64,000 nt of DNA from Simmondsia chinensis (Eukaryota; Streptophyta; Magnoliopsida; Caryophyllales; Simmondsiaceae), in NCBI GenBank assembly GCA_018398585.1, contig JAGTTD010000003.1:11850637-11914636 (forward strand), read 5' to 3'. The notes under the pieces are model-generated. The model made no database searches. It was given only the letters and a program-made list of their open reading frames with translations, and was not told the DNA's origin. A program made the position numbers and the translations under genes. The first letter of the stretch is position 1; every line of letters starts with the position of its first letter. Of the stretch, positions 57,071 through 64,000 are shown piece after piece.

Positions 57071-59441
57071 TGTTATTAATTTCACAACAACTAATACCTT
57101 CTCCTATATTAGTTGTTAGGATCACTCACGAATCACCGAACCATAAACCAAAATAGCATACATGATAATGGGAATGGGGAAAATATTTAGACATCGGAAT
57201 TTACGAGGTTTAGCCATGTCCATGGAGGGGGAGCAACATATTTTCACCTTTAAGAACTGAGGAATTACAACAAATTCTCTCACTCACATTCTACCTTACA
57301 CTGTTTGGACTACATTTTGTCCCTTGCTTTCAACCCCTTACCTAAACCATGGCACAAGAGGTCCTATTTATAGGCCTCTACATTCATAACACTCAGCAGC
57401 CCCAGAGTCACATTCATTATGCACCAATAAATCAAGTCATGAATTAGCTGTTTAGAATACCATTAGTCTCCAACCTTAACAATCTCCCACTTGGAGAATT
57501 ATGAGGATCACAAATGGTATTTTTATAATAGCCCTCCATGCCACCCCTCACACGCAATTAACAGCTTTGATTTTAATTTTCTGACCCAGTCCAAATTTTA
57601 CGCTTCAATAGCCAGTCAACCTGAACCTGTTGACTACCAGGACCTCAAGAAAAATAAAACCGAATTTCAGACAGATAAATCAATGAGAGAAAACCCTAGA
57701 TGTAATTTTTTTGGTCTTTAAATTTTTTGGTCAACTCAACTTTGACCCAAGATCACAAAATTAACCTGGACATTATCTTGACATTTTCTCTCTCTCCTCA
57801 ACCCTTTTAACTCTCGATCTCTCTATCTCTCTTTGACTTTTCATATCAGACCGTGATGCTTTTTTCTCTCACTCTCTCCCCTCTTTATACTTTCATTTCT
57901 TCTTCACTGTCTTCAACCATAAAACCGAATTTCAGACAGATAAATCAATGAGAGAAAACCCTAGATGTAATTTTTTTTGGTCTTTAAATTTTTTGGTCAA
58001 CTCAACTTTGACCCAAGACCACAAAATTAACCCGGACATTATCTTGACATTTTCTCTCTCTCCTCAACCCTTTCAACTCTCTGTCTCTCTATCTCTCTTT
58101 GACTTTTCATATCAGACTGTGATGCTTTTTTCTCTCACTCTCTCCCCTCTTTATCCTTTCATTTCTTCTTCACTGTCTTCAACCATAAAAAAACAAACCA
58201 AAAAACTCACCAAAAAACTCTTTGGCTTCCTCTTTCTCTCCCTTTGGCTCTCTCTCTTCCTTGGCCTCTTTGGCAGCTCTCTCACTCAGCCATGAACTTG
58301 CCGCCAGAACCCTCACCGGCTGTTGCTCACTGTCAGGGGTCCTAGCCCACCACCACTGTGGTCTGAATCGGTCACCATCGAGCCCCTCACTTCACCGCTG
58401 CTCGAAATCACCACCAGGTGTCGATTTATCCATTGCCGTCACTTCACTTTCGACCTCGTAACGACCACTGACTTACCGTAGGATTGACTTGCCACCCCGA
58501 GACGCCCAACTCTGCCACGCTCAAAGCCCCACATTAACAACCACCATCATTCTCTTTGATTTCTAGGTCGTCAACGTCGAGATCGGATCCGACAACCTTA
58601 TGGGTCTTAGTCACCAAGCGCGAAACCACCAGATTTGCGCGGTTTTGAACAGTAACCTACCAGATCTGAACACCGCCATGACCAAAGGACCACTAGATCT
58701 TCTCGAGCTACCACCATTGCCACTTTGCTTTTCCGGCCCTAATTCACATGGTCGTTGTAGATCTAGCCACAATCTACCACTTAGGTACACCGATATAGTC
58801 TTTCTTCACCTTTTTTCACCAGCACGAGTGCTCATGCACCGTTATGCGCTCCCACGAGCCACCAACGTGCTGTCACGCACCACCTTACACCACTACGTAC
58901 CATCGTGCACCACCAGACATTACTTTTATATTTTCTTCCTTGCCAGAACAGTACATCCAACTCCTGGTCCTTTTCTTCCACTCAAATAGCTACTTCTCTG
59001 ATTTAGGTTCCACTTGGGGTCTGATACCAATTATTAGAAATTTCACAATAACTAATACCGTCTTCGATATAAGTTGTTAGGACCACCTACGAATTATTGA
59101 ACCATAAACCAAAATAGCAAATATAGTAACGGGAATGGGGAAAATATTTAGACACCGGAATTTGCGTGGTTCAGCTGAAGCCTGCGTCCACAGAGGGGAG
59201 CAACATATTTTCACTATTAAGAACAAGAGGTATTACAACAGAGTCTGTCACTCACATTCTAAATCACATTGTTTGGACTATATTTTGTCCCTTTCTTTTA
59301 ACCCCTTGCCTAAACAATGGCATAAGTGGTCCTATTTATAGGCCTCTATATTCATAACACCTGGAAGCCCAAGAATCACCATCATTGGCACCAATAAATT
59401 CAGTCATGAATTAGCGATTTAGAATACCCCTTGCCTTAACA
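57071..59441 (-). mobile_element. Non-coding LTR retrotransposon, 2,371 bp
   Basis: The LTRs are 57071-57481 and about 59031-59441 and end TTAACA on the plus strand. On the minus strand a primer-binding site TGGTATCAGACC (59018-59029) lies inside the right LTR and a purine-rich AAGTGGGAGATT lies beside the left one, so transcription is leftward. The target duplication is CCTAT (57066-57070) and CTTAT (59442-59446); the uninserted relative at 35.0 kb reads CCTAT once. The 1.55-kb interior has no gag or pol. It holds a 265-bp tandem duplication and a GC-richer segment (58280-58960) with CCACCA-type words. This is a LARD/TRIM-type element that depends on other elements. Confidence 0.85.
57656..58190. 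repeat. 265-bp tandem duplication
   Basis: The two units, about 57656-57920 and 57921-58190, are nearly identical (CGAATTTCAGACAGATAAAT, AATGAGAGAAAACCCTAG, TTTTGGTCAACTCAACTTTG). They lie in the interior of the non-coding LTR element. Confidence 0.9.
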
Positions 59442-59694
59442 CTTATTATTTCATGTAACATAAGCCATTAATTTGGGAAATACGTATTTAGCATATAAAG
59501 AAATGTTTATTATTTAATTAAAGCTTAAATTTAGTTTTTTGAATATACTTGATTTTTAATCGGTATTTAAGAGAGGAATATAATCGTCGATAATAAATAG
59601 AAATTTATCAACACTTTTAAAATACAAGTAATATCGTCACCATGTTAATTTTAAAGCCATATTAAAAATATATTTTTAATTAAAATATCCAACA

Positions 59695-60527
59695 CTCATT
59701 ATATGTAGCGGTTAAAAAGAGGGATAGGAGATGTTTTGGAAGAGGATTGATAATTATTTGTTTGATGAGAATGTTTGTAGATGTGAATTTGAACAAAATA
59801 TTTAAAATTCTTACCTCTTTGGTTTACAACAAATCTTTTGGATAATTGACATAATACATATAATAAATTAAACATTATGAATGATTTAAAAGAAGCGAAC
59901 TAAACAATATGAATATGGAACTACTTATCATGTCCAAGGCATGCAGTGCATTTTCGTAAAAGGTTTTTGTCATCCTCTCCAACAACTTGTTATGCTAAAG
60001 GTTCATTGGTAGCAACTATCAAAACTTAATAGACTCATTCCAAAATCATGCGCACTCATAACAAAGAGCAGATTTTTACTATTAGCCAAAGTTTTGAAGT
60101 TCTGCATTAATACCCTTGCATTTTATGCTCTCATAACTTTAAAAAATAATAAGTTTCAACCTCAAAAAATTGAAGAAAAATGGTTTATATAAATTATCAC
60201 TCTCAATTAAATGTTGAGAATATGTTAGACAATTGACTTAAAAAAACAAAAGGAGGACAGTTATATAATAATAAAAAAAAAGAAGTAGGGTTTTTTTTTA
60301 TGCTTAAAAGAGAATAGTGGGTAGTTTTTTTCCACTTTCTGTTGTAAATATTGGATATTCTTTAGATATAATCTTTATTCACCATTGGATATTATCAAAT
60401 ACTCAGATAATTAAAAATTATGTAAAAGACTTTTATAGGTACATATACATATGTATATGTGACATAATTAATGGCAAAGATTGGTTGCAACTTTGGAGCC
60501 TCCATCAGAGCGACTAAGCAAGTATTT

Positions 60528-60574
<47 letters not shown>

Positions 60575-60799
60575 AAGGGTGAATTAAGGAAAGAAATTAA
60601 GAGAAAAATCTGATATGATTTAGGTTCCTGAGTTTTAAAATAAAATACTTGCTATTTCTCTCGTTTGCATGTTTTTTTCTTGGTTTATTGAGTAACTTGT
60701 GTCCCTAGTTTTATAATACATTGTCAGCACAAGTCTCTAACCAGCTAAGAATCATTATACTTGAGGTAAGTTATCGTTCCCTAATCTTTGTCATTTATA
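59695..60799. other. AT-rich spacer with (AT)20 microsatellite
   Basis: There is no gene or paired repeat. A pure AT dinucleotide run occupies 60531-60570. The last 200 bases may be the leader of the copia gag that begins at 60800. Confidence 0.5.
60531..60570. repeat. (AT)20 microsatellite
   Basis: Pure AT dinucleotide repeat, 40 nt. Confidence 0.95.
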
Positions 60800-61765
60800 A
60801 TGTCTAATCTTACTAAACTTGAATTTACTCTTGATATTTCTACACAAATTATTTGACATGGTCTCTTGATGCTAAGATTCACCTTGATGCTATGAATCTT
60901 AGAGACACAATTAAAAGGGCAAATAGTGCATCCCTACATGTTCACGCTAAAGCAATGATATTTATCATGCATCATGTCCTTTGGTTGAATTTCAAGAGAG
61001 GTTTGATCATTCAAAAGTTTATGATCCTCCCTAAAGCTTGCTATGAATGAATTCACGTATGATTACAAGATTTTAAAACTGTAAGAGAGTATAACCGTGC
61101 GGTATTTAGTATTAACTCTTAACTTAAATTATGTGGGAAAAATATTACTGAGAAGGATATATTAGAGAAAACATTCTCTACCTTTCATGTCTTAAATATG
61201 CTCCTGCATTAGCAATATCGAGAACGAGGTTTGAGAAAATACTTAGAGTTAATATAATATCTCCTATTGCTGAAGACAATAATGAATTGTTGATGAAAAA
61301 TCATCAGTCATGACCAACTAGGTCAAAACCATTCCCTGAAGTGCATGCGATGACATACAACCACCAGGGATGTGGTCGAGGTCGCAAAAGTGGTCATGGT
61401 TGTGGCCCTGGATGAGGTTATAGTTGCGGTCATAATAACTGGTACTATGGCAATCAAAATGGACCAAAATTTAAGAAGTCCACAAATGATGAGAAGAATA
61501 GAAATGGAAAATCTCTTGAACATAACTTGTCAAAAGATTTAGAAACAGATTGCTACCAATGCGGCATGAAAGGTCATTGGGCGCGTACCTATCGTACAAC
61601 GCAACACTTGGTGGATCTTTACCAGGCATCGATTAAAGGGAAAGTAAAACTTCTAGAAAGCAATTTTGCTGAAGACCATTCTCCACTTAATGATACGCAT
61701 TTAGATTTTTTGATTTTTTTGAAAATCCTAGTGGGAGAATTGATCATTTGATAGGTGATGAAAAT
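60800..61765 (+). pseudogene. copia gag (UBN2 type), broken
   Basis: The start MSNLTKLEFTLDIS and, after a frame change, WSLDAKIHLDAMNLRDTIKR and HAKAMIFIMHHVL are typical of a widespread plant copia gag. A GRGRKSGHG-like basic stretch follows at 61370-61430. The zinc knuckle at 61551-61592 reads CYQCGMKGHWARTY, with the last cysteine replaced by tyrosine. The peptide then continues HLVDLYQASIK, as in the family. Several stops and shifts prevent expression. Confidence 0.8.
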
Positions 61766-62069
61766 GTTCAAATTGACTAAGGTTTGTGCTTTTGTGTCTT
61801 ATCTTTTGTACTAAACTCCGTTTAATAAAATGAAGTTGTCTTAATATGTATAAACCAGAGTAATATCATCTATCTAATATTTTATATGACATATATATTT
61901 TGTTATATGTGTGAATTTTTTTTTTGACATGTACCATTACGAAAGATTGGACAAGTTTAATAATAATTTAAAGCATGCTATTATATTATGTTTATTTAAA
62001 GTGTTTTGTGATATCATGCTTATCTTTTCGTTATTGCTTATATGTATTTTATGTTTGAAAAATATGAAT

Positions 62070-62415
62070 GGTGGAAATACATGTCCAGCAGACAGTGTAA
62101 CAACAATGGGTGTTTGATACTTAATTAAAGGCATCAACAGAACACATATCATGTTTACTGAAGAAACAACATTTCTTATAAGAAAGGTTATCTACTTAGT
62201 TTTGAGATACCCGTCGAGATGGTCAACTAAAAGTTAATGAAACTCATAGGCTCTTATTTTATGGCATGACTATTTGGGTCATCCAGTACAACAATGATTA
62301 ACTTAATCATTAAAACATCTCACACCCATTGAAGAGCTGGAAGGTTCTTTAATTAAGAAGACTTTGTTAAATATTTTTGTGGATCTTTTATGTATGTTTA
62401 TGACAAATAATTAAA
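62070..62415 (+). pseudogene. copia protease/pre-integrase remnant
   Basis: Short pieces are readable: CPADSVTTMGV, in the position of the protease DSxxT region, and LWHDYLGHPVQQ, the zinc-binding start of pre-integrase, near 62258-62300. The order and distance fit the gag upstream. RT and RNase H are absent. Confidence 0.55.
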
Positions 62416-62429
62416 GAATATGGACTTAA

Positions 62430-63522
62430 CTCAAGTCACAGTTGCAGTGATTGAGCAGGGCCCACGGACACCTTTCTTCTTACACGTAAAAGTTAGGAAC
62501 TAGGGTGGAGACAAACCCAAGAGCTCAGTAGTCTGCTTACAAGCCCGAGTTAATCAGGTTTTTAAGCCTGGCACCCTTGACTCATAATAACTCAAATGAG
62601 TTTAGGTCTGACAAGACTAAGGTGGAGCAAACTGTATTCAGATCACTGGATCAGGACCAATGCAATCAAGCGACAATCCTTGGCCATAAAAGTCCTAATC
62701 AATGGCGCAAATCTAAGTTCACCTGATGTATTAAGCAGCGACAATAGTATTAAGACTACCACAATCAAGGGACAAAGCCTTTGCCATCAAAGCCTTAAAC
62801 TAAAGCCTCAAATCTTAACTTGTCAATTTGTGGGAACAAATTAAAACTGGAAAGTCATACCTAAAACTCGAGAACTATATTACAATGGAAGTAAGTAGCT
62901 ACGTTACGCTATACCTAGCTAAGTTACGCTACTCCTTGGAAAAGACCAAAAGTGTGCTGTAAAAAAAAACTTGAAGAAGTTTTTGTATTGAGTGTATGTG
63001 TACTAGTTTGGATTGACGTAGAGTCCTTTATTTATAGAAAATGAAAATAATGGCTGCTCCTATTTCAAGGCAACTCCATTCATGTCTGGCCACCAAGCTT
63101 ATCTTTTGCACATGTTCTTTTTTCACCAATGTGTCTTCAGTTTTGGAGGGAAATCCTTGATGCACATGTCCGGATTTTTAGTAGAAGTTCCCTCTAGAAG
63201 CCCCACGTTCTCCTGAATTAAGCATAAGGCCAAAGCAACTAAAATTACGCTTGAAGTAACTCCCTCTAGCTTGTAAACTATCGTTCTTGCAGCTTTCTGG
63301 CAGCCCCTCGAGCTCTAGCCTATTTCACCCTTCAGCCATCTCAAGCCTTGAGTTGCTGATACCCTTGTCAAGGGTAATAATTTTCCCTGGCACAGGGCTC
63401 AATACGCTGTTATCACAGCATCCATAAGCCAAATTCTAGTCAAGGAGAACTACACGTTATGGTCGCGTGGCACTTTATTCAAAAATTGCGTCATCCTAAA
63501 TGAAATTAGGGTGTACACAACA
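62430..63522 (-). repeat. Probable LTR, left boundary uncertain
   Basis: The plus strand ends GTGTACACAACA and is followed at once by GTCCCCCTTTACCCG, which on the minus strand is a purine tract (GTAAAGGGGGAC) directly before TGTTGTGTACACC. That is the layout of a 3' LTR and its priming site. A TTTATTTATAG TATA-like motif is near 63030. The partner LTR would lie outside the window to the right. Confidence 0.5.
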
Positions 63523-63783
63523 GTCCCCCTTTACCCGTTGGTAAATTCGAATGTACAATGGGAAAAATATGACTTATGTGAGCCTGAACGGCTATATGGG
63601 TCTTCTTGAGAGAATATGTCTTTTGCTCTTCCTTCCCGCTTCTATAAGTATGACTGCCCGGGCTTGGAATTTTCACTTTCTGCTCTGTTCTCTCTTTGGT
63701 GTTATCAAGTGCACTTGCAATCTCTTATCTTTGTTCTTAAATAGTTGAATTGTTGATCCAATTTGCTTCACTTCAACTTAATA

Positions 63784-64000
63784 ATGGCACAACTCTCATT
63801 CGCCATCTCTGCTCCCTCTCCGTACCCGAACAGCATAATTGAACAACTAATCCAATTTCTTTAATCTGACCTTTTAATCTTATCTAATGTTCTCCAGAGC
63901 CCAACTGATCTCATTATTATTAAAGAGGATCTTTCTTGGTTGTTAGAGAATGATCCGTCAATCTTTGCTCCATCCCATGACGTTCCAAGTCTTAAGGGAT
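63784..64000 (+). other. Unrecognised frame at window edge
   Basis: A frame starting MAQLSFAISAPSPYPN has one stop after 26 residues and is then open to the end of the window (SDLLILSNVLQSPTD and KEDLSWLLENDP pieces). It lies antisense inside the presumed LTR element that starts at 63523. No family is recognised. It may be an antisense frame of the kind some Tat-type elements carry near the 3' LTR, or host DNA. Confidence 0.25.

Larger units (their letters stand above)
56925..59694 (-). repeat. Copia LTR copy, split by a nested element
   Basis: The two parts 56925-57070 and 59447-59694 join to give the same sequence as 34888-35277 (shared AAGCACTCAAAGCC, GTTCCATTGCC, TTAGGCCTTTTA, GCATATAAAG, ATACAAGTAATATCGTCACC). 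It starts on the minus strand with TGTTGGATATTTT. Confidence 0.75.

Noticed and set aside
58222..58989. Plus-strand protein genes in the GC-richer part near 58.3-59.0 kb
   Set aside because: They lie inside a non-coding LTR element, on the strand opposite to its transcription, and consist of CCACCA/CTCTC-type composition without domains.

Overview
The window is nuclear DNA of a flowering plant, most likely a eudicot. It is AT-rich and holds one recognisable host gene with GT-AG introns; almost everything else is transposable-element DNA at various stages of decay. No rRNA genes, tRNA genes, CRISPR arrays or bacterial-type operons were seen. The species cannot be named from the sequence alone.

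Layout. 1-4.2 kb: gene-free, with a 40-nt C run and a hAT-like remnant. 4.5-15.2 kb, minus strand: a host LSM4 gene (U6 snRNA-associated Sm-like protein) in seven coding exons. All six introns have GT-AG borders, the ATG is split off as a 3-nt coding piece, and one intron is about 8 kb. That intron carries truncated LINEs, SINEs, three hAT-type non-autonomous elements, a MITE and a tandem duplication. Introns 1 and 2 carry one MITE each. 16.1-20.3 kb: a decayed Ty1/copia element, cut off by a Ty3/gypsy LTR plus gag start (20.3-21.2 kb), followed by a 47-bp minisatellite (to 22.1 kb). 22.9 kb: a SINE. 23.85-28.74 kb: a complete-ended CACTA element with a CAT target duplication. 28.8-30.1 kb: the end of a second CACTA-like family, abutting a gypsy reverse-transcriptase fragment. 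30.5-34.5 kb: a copia LTR, a possible gene 5' end, a MITE and a solo LTR.

34.9-59.7 kb is a nest of minus-strand LTR elements. It contains an old copia element represented by pieces at both ends, a 6.5-kb copia-derived element with 1-kb LTRs (38685-45158), and an outer gypsy-like element (about 45.5-56.1 kb). A 5.9-kb chromodomain gypsy element (46145-52073) sits inside an LTR of that outer element. A 2.4-kb non-coding LTR element (57071-59441) sits inside the old copia LTR. 60.8-62.4 kb is a copia gag and pre-integrase remnant, and 62.4-63.5 kb is probably part of another LTR.

The most interesting signal is a SINE family whose head is 5S rRNA and whose body and tail match the 3' end of an RTE-like LINE also present in the window. 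One copy starts at the first 5S base and has an 11-bp target duplication. Another interrupts the gypsy gag with a 17-bp duplication. A third keeps only the 3' half of the 5S head, and a fourth keeps only the tail. The head supplies a pol III internal promoter and the tail is shared with the LINE, so the LINE is the obvious candidate for the copying enzyme.
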